A stretch of 64,000 nucleotides of DNA. Origin: Rugamonas apoptosis. Its GTDB lineage: Bacteria > Pseudomonadota > Gammaproteobacteria > Burkholderiales > Burkholderiaceae_D. The stretch lies in the NCBI RefSeq assembly GCF_014042355.1, contig NZ_JACEZU010000013.1, positions 124,001 to 188,000 of the forward strand, in the 5' to 3' direction. The notes below the pieces were generated by a model. That model ran no database searches. It was not told the DNA's origin and saw only the letters and a list, made by a program, of their open reading frames with translations. Both the position numbers and the translations under genes were made by a program. Position 1 is the stretch's first letter; each line of letters opens with the position of its first letter. Of this stretch, positions 22,928-32,095 are shown one piece after another.

Positions 22928-25762
22928 TTAGAACATGTAAGACAAGCTGAACCGTACAGTTCTGCCAAACAAGGGACGCGCTACGCCCCGGTTGCGCGTC
23001 CCATCCGGCGACAGCAGATCGCTGAACAAGGGATCACCCTCGGTGAACGACAGCTGGTTGGTCAGGTTAGCCACATGCAGATGCGCGCTCAGGCGTTCGG
23101 AAATCTGATATTGCGCGCCCGCGTTGATGATGTGGTAAGCCGGATACAACGTCACGTTGTTGTCGGTCGCCTCCGAAAAGCGCGAGCCATAGTACTGGTA
23201 CTGCGCGTACAGACTGACCGGCACGCCGGTAAGGCTCAGCAGGTCATATGATGGCATCAGGTTGACCATGACTTTCGGCAGCCGGCGCGGCCGGCGGCCG
23301 TCTTCGCTGATCGGCACGTAGTGGTAGCCCGTGATCACACCCTGCGCATCCTTGTCTTCCTGTGTGATGGTGTAGTTGGCGCCCGTGACCTTGGGATTCT
23401 GCAGCACCACATTCCCCTTCAATTCCAGGCCTGCCAGCGCCGCCGGACGCCAGCTCAATTCCACTTCGGTGCCCACGTTCTGTACGCCGCGTTTGTAGAG
23501 CTGCGCGACATCCGGGCACGAATTGATCTGCGTGACGCCCCCCTGCGTTGCGCAGGACGCGGACTGGATATCCTTGTAGACATTGACCGCGCTGCGTGGC
23601 GAGAAATTATTGTAGAACACAGCCACCGAGGCGCCGAAGCCACGTGTCAAATACCGCAGGCCCATCTCATACTGGCGGATATGCTCGACCGCGCTGACCT
23701 CCACCTGCTTACCGTTGACCACCGTGGCCCCGGCGACGGCGAGGTCATTCAAGTCCTGCAGACTGGGCAAGCGGAACGAATTCGATGCCAGGGCATACAC
23801 CGCCAGCGCCTTGCTGAAGCTGTAATTACCCCCCAGCGACCAGCCCAGACCATGGTAGGTCTTGTTCAGCGTGGATGGCGCGCCGGGGAAGCTGATCTCG
23901 TTATCGGCAGCCGTGTCCTGGGTCGAGCCGACCACCGTCCCGGCCGGCGTCAGGTCGACCGTCGTGTTGCGGTCGCGCCGCACCACATCCGCCTTCAGGT
24001 CTTGCCAGCGCACGCCGGCATCGATCTTCAGCTTGTTGCCCATGGTTTCCCAATGATCGAGCAGATAGGCCGCGTTGCCATCGCCATGGATCTGGCTGAC
24101 GAAACCAAACCAGCCAGGCAGGATCGCACTGCCGGACGTCAGGCTCGGGCCAACCTGCTGGCCTTGGGCGTCGACAGCCGTCAACTCCACCGGCCGCGAC
24201 CGCGCCGCCACGTCTGTGACCAGCAAACCGGCCTGGAAGTTGGGCGCATAGCTGTAGCGGCTCTTGTAGATGCCCATGGTCAGGTCGTGGGTACCTTGCA
24301 ACTGGAACGACTTCTGAGCCTTGAGGTCGAGCGAGGTGCTGGTGGCGTCGACATTGGCGATGAACGGTACCGCGAAGTTCAACGTAGCCGTGCCGGGCAC
24401 CGGCGAGCCGTCGTTCAGGTAGTGTCCGACCACGCCGGTGGCTTTGGCGTATTTACGGATAAAGTCGTCGCGGCTGATGTTGGCGAAGGCCGCGCACGGA
24501 TTGCTGGCCGGGACGTTGAAGTAGCCAATCAGCTTGGCATTGTTCAGATTGCAGCCCAGCGCCGCGCCATGGGCCGGCGAGATCACGTCGTTCTGGTAAC
24601 GGGCATTCAGGAAATTGGACGCCGTGGCAGTGTCATTGCCGGTAAACACGGCATTGAAGCCATTGCTACCAGTCGTATAGCGCAAGCCCGAGGACAGCTT
24701 CCAGCCATTGGCCAGTTCGTGCGAACCGCTGAGCGTGAGCATCCTGAAGTCCGGATGGATACCGTCGGCCTGGTCGATGGTGCGGCTACCGTACTCCCCC
24801 ATCATATTGAAGGTGCGATTGTACGGCGACGCCGTGGTGCCATGCGCAAAGTCGATGCCCAGGGGCTGGATGGTGTCCTGCTTGATGACGGTCGGGTTGG
24901 CCGGCGTGCCGCTGGCGTTGAAGCGCGGCACGGAAATCGGCAGGTTCTGGTAGAACGCGGTGCGGTCGTTGATCAGCAGCGCGTCGGCGCGCGCCGTGGT
25001 CATGTGGTCGTCGCTGGTGTAGACCAGGTTGCCCCGTACCTGGCCGCCGCGGTCGGCGGTATAGCCGGTGTCGCGGATGCCGTTGCTGCGGCGGTAAAAG
25101 CCGCCCACCGCACCCGTCAGGTTCGGGCTGAGCGGGCCGGAAACGAATGCGTCCTGCCGGATAAAGCCGTAGTCCGCGTATTCGATCTTGTAGCCGCCGG
25201 CCAGATGGTCGCCACCGGTGCGGGTGACGTGATTGACCGTCGCACCCAGGCCGTTCGAGTACAGGATGCCGCCCGGGCCGCCCTTGACCACCTCCACGCT
25301 GTCGGTCATCAGATCGTCGCGGATGAACACGTCGTTGTTCATGAATGGCGCTTCCGGTTCCTCGTAGGCGGGCAAGCCATCGATCAACTGCGGCGCGAAG
25401 CGGTAGCCACCGGTGACGGGCAGGCCGCGCACCGTGATGTTATTGCTGGCCTCGCCCGCGCTGCTGCCCTCCGAATAGATGCCGGGGAAGTTGGCCAGCA
25501 GGTCGGCGGTGCTCATGGGCGCCAGACGCTGGATCTCTTCGCCGCCCAGGGTGTTGATCGAGAATGTCGCATTCTTCTTGGTCGTGGTCTTGGTCACGCC
25601 GGTGACGATGACGACGGCCGACGGATCCGCGCCACTGGCCTCGGCGTTTGGCTGGGCCGGGGCTGCCGCGCCGCTCTGCTGCTGGGCGAACACCAGCGCC
25701 GGCGCCAGGCATATGGCCAGTGCCGCCGAACGGGCGAGGTAACGGGTGATCGAGTAAGTCAT
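22928..25762 (-). CDS. TonB-dependent outer-membrane receptor, probably for fructo-oligosaccharides
   Basis: The 944-residue protein has a signal peptide ending at FAQQ (about residue 28), a plug domain (about 45-190, with NNITVRGLPVTGG, LIDGLPAY and the VEVVKGGPGGILYSNG segment), and a large beta barrel ending in FSLSYMF with the C-terminal Phe. It imports substrates through the outer membrane using TonB energy. The start at 25762 follows AAAGGAG; the longer frame to 25837 begins inside the operator sequence and is rejected. Clustering with GH32 enzymes, fructokinase and a sugar ABC importer points to fructans or sucrose as substrate, by context only. Confidence 0.88.
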   Translation of the reverse strand: MTYSITRYLARSAALAICLAPALVFAQQQSGAAAPAQPNAEASGADPSAVVIVTGVTKTTTKKNATFSINTLGGEEIQRLAPMSTADLLANFPGIYSEGSSAGEASNNITVRGLPVTGGYRFAPQLIDGLPAYEEPEAPFMNNDVFIRDDLMTDSVEVVKGGPGGILYSNGLGATVNHVTRTGGDHLAGGYKIEYADYGFIRQDAFVSGPLSPNLTGAVGGFYRRSNGIRDTGYTADRGGQVRGNLVYTSDDHMTTARADALLINDRTAFYQNLPISVPRFNASGTPANPTVIKQDTIQPLGIDFAHGTTASPYNRTFNMMGEYGSRTIDQADGIHPDFRMLTLSGSHELANGWKLSSGLRYTTGSNGFNAVFTGNDTATASNFLNARYQNDVISPAHGAALGCNLNNAKLIGYFNVPASNPCAAFANISRDDFIRKYAKATGVVGHYLNDGSPVPGTATLNFAVPFIANVDATSTSLDLKAQKSFQLQGTHDLTMGIYKSRYSYAPNFQAGLLVTDVAARSRPVELTAVDAQGQQVGPSLTSGSAILPGWFGFVSQIHGDGNAAYLLDHWETMGNKLKIDAGVRWQDLKADVVRRDRNTTVDLTPAGTVVGSTQDTAADNEISFPGAPSTLNKTYHGLGWSLGGNYSFSKALAVYALASNSFRLPSLQDLNDLAVAGATVVNGKQVEVSAVEHIRQYEMGLRYLTRGFGASVAVFYNNFSPRSAVNVYKDIQSASCATQGGVTQINSCPDVAQLYKRGVQNVGTEVELSWRPAALAGLELKGNVVLQNPKVTGANYTITQEDKDAQGVITGYHYVPISEDGRRPRRLPKVMVNLMPSYDLLSLTGVPVSLYAQYQYYGSRFSEATDNNVTLYPAYHIINAGAQYQISERLSAHLHVANLTNQLSFTEGDPLFSDLLSPDGTRNRGVARPLFGRTVRFSLSYMF

Positions 25763-25821
25763 GTTGCATCTCCTTTTATGATTATCGGCGCTCAACCGCC
25801 GCTTGGGTGATAGCTCTTGGC

Positions 25822-25838
25822 TGTCTAACGTTGTCATT
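25822..25838 (-). promoter_or_regulatory. LacI-family operator before the TonB receptor
   Basis: The plus-strand sequence TGTCTAACGTTGTCATT differs by one base from that at 35513-35529 before lacI. It lies in the 90-bp gap between the fructokinase and receptor genes. The AACGTT centre is typical of LacI-family operators. Confidence 0.7.
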
Positions 25839-25852
25839 CCTGCTTCAGTTAC

Positions 25853-26791
25853 TTAATCGTCCGCTCGCACCTCCTCCAGCCGAGGTAAGTCCGCGCCGCG
25901 CCGGGAACAGGTGATGGCCGCCGCCCGCGCGGCAAAGCGCAGTGCCGCTTGCAGGGCCTGCCGGTCCAGCGCCTCCAGCGCAGCGCGCGTCAGCATGGCG
26001 TGCCGCGCCAGGTAGGACAGCAGCGCGGCCTGGAAAGTGTCACCGGCCCCCACGGTATCGACCACATCCACCGTCAGCGCCGGCAGTGCCAGCGGCGCCA
26101 GCGCGGCGGTCGCCGCCAGCACGCCCTCCCCGCCACGGGTAACCACCACCAGCGCCACACCGCTGCGCAGCGCCAGTTCCATGAAAGCTTGTGGCGCCAG
26201 GTCCGGGTAGAGCTGGGCGATGTCTTCGTCACTGATCTTGAGCAGATCCGTTACCGGCAACATCCAGGCGATGGCGTCGATCCAGCGCTGCCGGTCGGGC
26301 TCAATGGTCAGCCGCACATTGGGATCGAAGGCGATCAGGCTGCGACCGCGCTGGCGCGTCACCAGCGCCCGCAGCGTCGACGCCACTGGCTCCACCACCA
26401 TGCAATAGGAGCCGACATGGACCGCGGCGGCGTCGGATGGCAGGGCCGCCAGATCGTCCGCCGCCACCGCCCGATCGGCCGTCGCCGTGCCGTACAGGGT
26501 ATAGTCCGGCACGCCATCGGGGTCCAGGTCGACCATGACCAGCGCGGTCGGCGCCGCGGGCCGGGGCGCGCTACGGATGTCCACGCCCTCGCCTGCCAGC
26601 GTCGCGGCCAGCTTGCGGCCGAACAGGTCGGCCGACAGACCGCCAAAGAACAACGACGGCGCACCCAGTCGCGCCAACCCGATCGCCAGGTTGAACGGCG
26701 AGCCGCCGACCCTGGCCGACAGCGCGTAACCGCGCGCGTGATCGCCATCCGGGAACACGTCAAACAAAGCCTCGCCACAAACGATGATCAT
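25853..26791 (-). CDS. Fructokinase (PfkB family)
   Basis: The 312-residue sugar kinase opens IIVCGEALFDVFPDG, contains the PfkB signature region VGGSPFNLAIGLARLG and ends with the catalytic DTVGAGDTFQAALL motif (GAGD; Asp is the base). It phosphorylates fructose, probably to fructose-6-phosphate, using ATP. The start overlaps the ATPase gene stop (ATGA). Within a locus encoding two beta-fructosidase-like enzymes, it should trap fructose released from fructans or sucrose. Confidence 0.88.
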   Translation of the reverse strand: MIIVCGEALFDVFPDGDHARGYALSARVGGSPFNLAIGLARLGAPSLFFGGLSADLFGRKLAATLAGEGVDIRSAPRPAAPTALVMVDLDPDGVPDYTLYGTATADRAVAADDLAALPSDAAAVHVGSYCMVVEPVASTLRALVTRQRGRSLIAFDPNVRLTIEPDRQRWIDAIAWMLPVTDLLKISDEDIAQLYPDLAPQAFMELALRSGVALVVVTRGGEGVLAATAALAPLALPALTVDVVDTVGAGDTFQAALLSYLARHAMLTRAALEALDRQALQAALRFAARAAAITCSRRGADLPRLEEVRADD

Positions 26792-27915
26792 GCCGCCTCC
26801 GATATGCCGGACACGCCGGCGTTGCTACTGTCAGTTTCTGCTGGCACGCGCGCTTCGATGCGCTGCCCTGCCTGATCGAACACGTGCACCTTGCCGGCGG
26901 CCGGGCTGACCCGCCAGCTGCTGCCGGCAAGCGGCGGCTCGTCCTGCACCACCACCATCAACGGCCGTTCCAGTCCGGCCACGCCGAGATGAACATACGA
27001 TTCCGCGCCCAGCCGCTCGACCAGCAACACTTCCCCCTGGATCGCCCCATCCGCATCAGGCACCAGGTGTTCGGGCCGGATGCCGACCGTGACGGCCACC
27101 GGCGTCGCCCCCTCTTCGGCCGCCTGCCAAGGCAGGAATGCCTCGCCGAGACGCAAGCGCCCCGGCGCCAGCGTGCCGGCCAGCAGATTCATCTTCGGGC
27201 TGCCGATGAAGCCGGCCACGAATACGTTGGCGGGCCGCTCGTACAGGTGCATCGGCGCGCCGATTTGCTGCACTCCGGCCGGCCCCAGCACGACGATGCG
27301 GTCCGCCAAGGTCATGGCTTCGACCTGGTCGTGCGTGACGTAGACCATGGTGGCGGCCAGCTGCTTGTGCAGGCGGGCGATCTCCACCCGCATGTCGGCG
27401 CGCAGCGCCGCGTCCAGGTTCGACAGCGGCTCGTCAAACAGGAAGGCGCGCGGTTTGCGCACGATGGCCCGGCCGATCGCAACGCGCTGGCGCTGTCCGC
27501 CCGACAGTTGCGGCGGCCGCCGCTCCAGCAGGTGCTCCATCTGCAGCATCTTGGCCACGGCGTGCACCGCCGACTTGATCTCGGCCTTGGGTGTGCGCGC
27601 CAGGCGCAGGCCGAAGGCGATATTCTCGAATACGCTCATGTGGGCGTATAGCGCGTAGCTCTGGAACACCATCGACAGCCCCCGCTTGGCGGGCGGCGTA
27701 TCGTTGACGCGCTCGCCGTCGATGCGGATTTCGCCGGCGCTGATTTCCTCCAGCCCCGCGATCATGCGCAGCAAGGTGGACTTGCCGCAGCCGGACGGGC
27801 CGACCAGCACCACGAATTCGCCGTCCGCGATGGTGAAATCGACGCCTTGCAGAATGTAGCGTGCGTCCTTGCCTGGGTAAGTCTTGCCCACGCCCTGCAA
27901 TGTGATGGTTGCCAT
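26788..27915 (-). CDS. Sugar ABC importer ATPase (MalK/UgpC/MsmK type)
   Basis: The 375-residue protein has Walker A GPSGCGKST (39-47), the signature LSGGQRQRVAIGRA, Walker B AFLFDEPLSNLD, the switch His in YVTHDQVEA, and a C-terminal OB-fold regulatory region (GIRPEHLV). It energises import by the two permeases encoded upstream. The start at 27915 has the canonical MATITLQGVGKTYPG opening; a longer frame reaching 28206 is out-of-frame read-through of the GH32 gene. One base separates it from that gene. Confidence 0.93.
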   Translation of the reverse strand: MATITLQGVGKTYPGKDARYILQGVDFTIADGEFVVLVGPSGCGKSTLLRMIAGLEEISAGEIRIDGERVNDTPPAKRGLSMVFQSYALYAHMSVFENIAFGLRLARTPKAEIKSAVHAVAKMLQMEHLLERRPPQLSGGQRQRVAIGRAIVRKPRAFLFDEPLSNLDAALRADMRVEIARLHKQLAATMVYVTHDQVEAMTLADRIVVLGPAGVQQIGAPMHLYERPANVFVAGFIGSPKMNLLAGTLAPGRLRLGEAFLPWQAAEEGATPVAVTVGIRPEHLVPDADGAIQGEVLLVERLGAESYVHLGVAGLERPLMVVVQDEPPLAGSSWRVSPAAGKVHVFDQAGQRIEARVPAETDSSNAGVSGISEAA

Positions 27916-27916
27916 G

Positions 27917-30223
27917 TCAATTCCTCTTCGTTGTCGTGTCCATTGCCCATACCTTGAGCGAGACGATCCGGTCGCCGGGGGCGGCCAGCAGCGCCAGGCC
28001 ATCGGCATCGGGTCGCGCCGGATACGCGCGGCTGGTGAGACTCTTGCGCTCGTTGACATAGGCCTCCACCATCGAGCGGTCCAGGAACAGCCGCAGACGC
28101 AGGTGCTCGGCGCCGAGGTCGAAGGCGCCGCCTTGCACCCCGTAGGGTTGTTTGGTGCTGGTGCGGCTGCGGTCGATTTCCAGGCGTTGACGCGCGGTGT
28201 CGACATACAGGTCGGTGTGCTCGGCCTGGCCAGGCGCCACGCGCACGCTCACGCCGCGCCGGCCGGCAGCCGTCCCTGGCGCCAATTCGAGTTCGATTTC
28301 CAGCGTGTCGCCGTGCAGCTTTTCCAGGGCGGCGGCCGCTTCGGCCACACTGGTGTCGCGCAGGTCCAGCAAGGGCTGGCGTCGCAGGCTGGCAAGTTCG
28401 CTGATCGGGGCCAGCCGCAGATCGCCGTCGCTGCCCAGCGCCAGCGTGACCGGCAAACCGCCGTTGTGCGCCCATCCGGCATCCCATTCGGCCTGCAACG
28501 AGCGCTCGCCTTGGGCGATGGAAAACACGATGGTACGTCCGGTCGCCGGATCGACGAAGCCGCTCGGTCCTGAGAAGTGCCCCTGGCCGACATCGAACAC
28601 GCGCGGGGCCGCCACGTCCGGCGTGAAGCGGGCGGTGGCTGGGTCGAACACCCCGATCCAGTAATAGGCCTGGCCGTGCACGTCGGTCAGGAAGACGTGC
28701 CGCTCGCGGCCGTCCGCGCCGCGGCCGACGGGCAGCAGTACCGGCAACTCCCAGGTGCGGTCGAAACCTGCATGCTGTTTGACGTCGATGGAAAAGAGCG
28801 GGCCGCGCGGCGCCCAGTGGCGCAGGTCGGACGATTCATACACCAGCGCGGTGCCACTGCCCCCGGGCAGCGCCGAGCCAACCAGCTGGAACCAGCGCTG
28901 TTTGGCGCCGTCGCGGAACACGAAGGCATCGCGGAATTCGCCGTAGCGCCCCATGCCTTCCTGCTGTAGCGTGACCGGCGTCGGATACTTGTCCCAACGG
29001 ACCAGGTCGGTATCGTCCAAGTCATGCGGGGTCGCCATGCCGGTACGCTGGTTGGGCCTTGCAGCGTCATTGCCGGCGGTGAAAAACAGCACCGGCGTGC
29101 CGTCCGCGGCATAGCTCGCGCTGCCGGACCAGATCGCATCGGGCGCCAGCCCGTCGTCTTCCGGCGTCAGGGCGATGGGCAGCTCGCGCCAGTGCACCAG
29201 GTCGCGACTGACCCAATGGCCCCAGTGGATCTGATGCCAGAATGGTCCAAACGGATTTTTCTGGAAGAACAGGTGATATTGGCCGCGATAGTAGAACGGT
29301 GCGTGCGGCTCGTTCATCCAGCCGGCGTCGGGGATCAGGTGATACTGCGGGCGGTCGCGGTCGCCGTCGAAGGTGGACGCGGCGATGGTCAATGCGGCGG
29401 GCGCCGGACGCGGCGCGCTGCCCCCATGCGGCGCCAGATCGGCCGCCACCTGCTGCGCCAGCATGGCCGGCTCGGACGGCTGGGCGCTGATGCGCACCTC
29501 GTCCATCAGGCCGAGGAAGGTATTGAGCTGGAACACGCCACCGACCGTTTCCGGTTGCGTATGACGGCCTATGGTCAGCGGCCGGTCCGGCATGCTGAAT
29601 GCGCCGTCAGTGGGCGCCGCCACATTGACCACCCGTTCGCCATTGAGGAACAGGGCGACCAGGTGCCTGGCCGGGTCGTAGCTGGCCGCCACGTGCGACC
29701 ATGTGTCGCGCGGCAGCTTTTGCTGCATGACGCGCACGTCGACGATGGCGTTGCCGAAACCGAGCTGTATGCCCCAGGTGCCGAAGCGATAGACGCCAAA
29801 CGAAAAGCCCTGCTTGGCCTCGCCGTCGAACTGGCTGAGGAAGGCCGAGTAATGCCCGCCGTCGCCCCATTCGAAGGCATGCGGCGCGACCCACGCGCTG
29901 AGCGTAAAGCCTTGTTCCAGCTGGGCCGTGGTCAACGCCGGCGCGGTCACGTCGGTCGAATAGCCGTCGAACAACAGGCAACCCTGATGGATGCAGTTGG
30001 TGGACGAACGCCACTGCGGCGCCGAGTCGGGCTTATAGCGCGCGTGGTTGAACACGTAATGGACCGGGTCGCGACGGCCCGACCGGGCCTCGGCGGTCGC
30101 GCTGCCGGTCTGCTCGTCCAGCGACCAGTGCGCCAGCGGCGGCGTCACTGCCTGCGCCGCCAGCCCGGCCACCAGCAGCGTGGCCAAGCACACCCTGCGC
30201 CATGCATTGTCTATCGTTGTCAT
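27917..30223 (-). CDS. Secreted LamG-GH32 fructanase with Glu in place of the nucleophile Asp
   Basis: The 768-residue protein has a signal peptide (to about residue 25), a LamG/concanavalin-like domain (about 30-250), a five-bladed GH32 catalytic domain (about 290-590) and a GH32 C-terminal beta-sandwich (about 600-760). The normal nucleophile motif N-D-P-N-G reads W-M-N304-E305-P-H-A; the stabiliser Asp432 (RDA, usually RDP) and acid/base Glu492 (WEL, usually EC) are present. It probably hydrolyses levan, inulin or related fructans outside the cytoplasm, but the Asp-to-Glu change makes activity worth testing. The start overlaps the upstream stop by four bases. Confidence 0.85.
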   Translation of the reverse strand: MTTIDNAWRRVCLATLLVAGLAAQAVTPPLAHWSLDEQTGSATAEARSGRRDPVHYVFNHARYKPDSAPQWRSSTNCIHQGCLLFDGYSTDVTAPALTTAQLEQGFTLSAWVAPHAFEWGDGGHYSAFLSQFDGEAKQGFSFGVYRFGTWGIQLGFGNAIVDVRVMQQKLPRDTWSHVAASYDPARHLVALFLNGERVVNVAAPTDGAFSMPDRPLTIGRHTQPETVGGVFQLNTFLGLMDEVRISAQPSEPAMLAQQVAADLAPHGGSAPRPAPAALTIAASTFDGDRDRPQYHLIPDAGWMNEPHAPFYYRGQYHLFFQKNPFGPFWHQIHWGHWVSRDLVHWRELPIALTPEDDGLAPDAIWSGSASYAADGTPVLFFTAGNDAARPNQRTGMATPHDLDDTDLVRWDKYPTPVTLQQEGMGRYGEFRDAFVFRDGAKQRWFQLVGSALPGGSGTALVYESSDLRHWAPRGPLFSIDVKQHAGFDRTWELPVLLPVGRGADGRERHVFLTDVHGQAYYWIGVFDPATARFTPDVAAPRVFDVGQGHFSGPSGFVDPATGRTIVFSIAQGERSLQAEWDAGWAHNGGLPVTLALGSDGDLRLAPISELASLRRQPLLDLRDTSVAEAAAALEKLHGDTLEIELELAPGTAAGRRGVSVRVAPGQAEHTDLYVDTARQRLEIDRSRTSTKQPYGVQGGAFDLGAEHLRLRLFLDRSMVEAYVNERKSLTSRAYPARPDADGLALLAAPGDRIVSLKVWAMDTTTKRN

Positions 30224-31197
30224 TTTTCACCCAAAAAATCATCGATGCCGTAGCGGCCCTGCTCAAGGCGCAGCGGAATCGGATCGACAATATAGCCGCC
30301 GAACTGGCCGTCGGCGCCGGTGTCGGCAAAGGCCATCAGGCAGTCTTTGCCCGTCAGCGGATCACGCAGGATTTTCCCCGCGTAACGGCGGCATGGCAAG
30401 GCCCCGTCGAGGAAGCCCGGCGCGGGCTGCCAGGGACCGAGTGGATGGTCGGCGACCAGATAATGGGTGCCCGATACCCCTCCCCCATGCTGCGCGCGCA
30501 TCGCCTCCGACCAGTGATCGGCGATATTGCAGAACACGCAGTACCATCGTCCGTCGCGCTCGAAGATCTGGGGCACCTCCAGTTGTCCGTAGTGGCCGCC
30601 GTCGTAGACCGGCGCCGTCGCCTTCCAATGGACCAGGTCGGGCGACACGGCATGCCCGACCACGCCACGCTCGTACAGCGGGCCATCGTTGCGGCGCGCC
30701 GTGTAGAACATGTGGTAGACGCCATCTATCTTCTGTGGCAGCACCCAGGGGTCGCGCAACGCGCGGTCGTGCCAGCGTCCCGCCGCGTATTCCTCATAGT
30801 ATTGTTCGTCCAGGTCCAATGCCAGGCCACTACCGACGCGCACCCAGGGACCGTTGACGCTGTCCGACGTGGCGTGGCCGATGCGCTGGCGCATGCCGTT
30901 CTCGGCACGACAGGTACCGGTATAGAACAGGTGGTAGCGACCCTCGGCCTGGATCACCGAGCCGGTCCAGGTGGTGTAGTCGTCCCATGCCGGACTGGCC
31001 GCCGGGCCGAACACCGTTCCCAGCGCGGTCCAGTTGCGCAGGTCGGACGACACCGCGTGTCCGATGGAGACGTTCCAGTGGCGCAGGTCCGGATTGCCGA
31101 TGGCACGGTCGGCCTGCAGGAAGAACAGATGCTGCTCGCCGTTTTCGGCGAAATGCCAGAAGTCCCAGATGTATTTATCGTCGAGTTTCAATGTCAT
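30220..31197 (-). CDS. Cytoplasmic GH-J-clan beta-fructosidase-like hydrolase (GH32/GH68/GH43-like)
   Basis: The 325-residue five-bladed propeller enzyme lacks a signal peptide. Catalytic candidates are Asp12 in YIWDFWHF (nucleophile), Asp149 in RDPW (stabiliser) and Glu207 in LEVPQ (acid/base). Repeated blade motifs are visible (HLFFLQADR; IGHAVSSDLRNW; TWTGSV; YHLFYTG; YHMFYTARR; VGHAVSPDLVHW). It lacks the C-terminal sandwich of GH32. It likely splits imported sucrose or short fructo-oligosaccharides inside the cell, complementing the secreted GH32. The start at 31197 is supported by position after the permease gene and by loss of coding character further upstream. Confidence 0.82.
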   Translation of the reverse strand: MTLKLDDKYIWDFWHFAENGEQHLFFLQADRAIGNPDLRHWNVSIGHAVSSDLRNWTALGTVFGPAASPAWDDYTTWTGSVIQAEGRYHLFYTGTCRAENGMRQRIGHATSDSVNGPWVRVGSGLALDLDEQYYEEYAAGRWHDRALRDPWVLPQKIDGVYHMFYTARRNDGPLYERGVVGHAVSPDLVHWKATAPVYDGGHYGQLEVPQIFERDGRWYCVFCNIADHWSEAMRAQHGGGVSGTHYLVADHPLGPWQPAPGFLDGALPCRRYAGKILRDPLTGKDCLMAFADTGADGQFGGYIVDPIPLRLEQGRYGIDDFLGEK

Positions 31198-31210
31198 GAT
31201 GCGTCCAAAG

Positions 31211-32095
31211 TTAGCCCTTGATGCCGGTTCCCGCCACCGAGGCGACAAATTGCCGCTGGAAAGCCAGGAATACCGCCAGCACGGGAAGAGTGATGACCGA
31301 TGCGTAGGCCATGATCTGGCCCCACGAATTGGCGCGTCCAAAAAACTGCTGTATGCCAGGTTGCACGGGCCGGAAGGCTTCGCCTTGCACCACCATGATC
31401 GGCCACAGGTACTGGTTCCAGGCCGAGATGAACAGCACGATGGCGGCCGTTGCGATCACCGGGCCACTGTTGGGCATGATGATCCTGGCGTACACGGTCC
31501 ATGGGCCGGCGCCGTCCATCTTCGCCGCCTCGTCCAGTTCCGGCGGGATGTCGCGGAAGAACTGATAGAACAGGAATACGCAGAACGCATTGGCGAGAAA
31601 GGGAATGACCTGGACGTGCAGACTGTTGAACCAGCCGCTGTGCAGCACAAGCCGGCCCTGCTCGATGGCTGGCCAGGGCAACTGCGCCACCAGCGACAGC
31701 AGTGGAATGGCGATGACCTCGAACGGCACCACCAGCAGCGCCACCACCAGCGCCAGCACCGTCTGCCTGCCGCGCCAGCGCAGGCGTGCCAGAGCGAAGG
31801 CCAGCATGCTGTTGACCAGCACGCCGCCGACCACGATCAGCGCCGAAATCACCGTGGAGTTGAACATGAACGAGAGCAAGTCGCTCTTCTCGAACACGGC
31901 CCGGTAATTGCGCGCGGACCAGGCGGCGGACGGCAGATAGGCGGACCAGCTGCTCAGGTTGGCAAAAATGGCGTCGTCGCTCTTGAACGAGCTGATGAAC
32001 ATGAACAGCAAGGGGGCGACGAACAGCACGCCCAGCGCGCTCATCGCCGCAAACAGCAGGCCGCCGCGCAGCCTCTTGTGCCAGATCGGCATCAT
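31211..32095 (-). CDS. Sugar ABC transporter permease (MalG type)
   Basis: The 294-residue protein has six membrane helices and the cytoplasmic EAA loop (ELDEAAKMDGAGPWTVYARIIMP) that docks onto the ATPase. It pairs with the MalF-type permease whose stop overlaps its start by four bases. It is part of a binding-protein-dependent importer for an oligosaccharide, expected to be a fructo-oligosaccharide or sucrose from context. Confidence 0.92.
   Translation of the reverse strand: MMPIWHKRLRGGLLFAAMSALGVLFVAPLLFMFISSFKSDDAIFANLSSWSAYLPSAAWSARNYRAVFEKSDLLSFMFNSTVISALIVVGGVLVNSMLAFALARLRWRGRQTVLALVVALLVVPFEVIAIPLLSLVAQLPWPAIEQGRLVLHSGWFNSLHVQVIPFLANAFCVFLFYQFFRDIPPELDEAAKMDGAGPWTVYARIIMPNSGPVIATAAIVLFISAWNQYLWPIMVVQGEAFRPVQPGIQQFFGRANSWGQIMAYASVITLPVLAVFLAFQRQFVASVAGTGIKG

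Noticed and set aside
23321..25810. 829-residue plus-strand frame
   Set aside because: Antisense of the TonB receptor gene; composition is Arg/His/Gln-rich and no domain is recognisable.
25763..25837. 25 extra N-terminal residues of the TonB receptor
   Set aside because: They would begin inside the shared LacI operator, lack a ribosome-binding site and precede a good signal peptide start at 25762.
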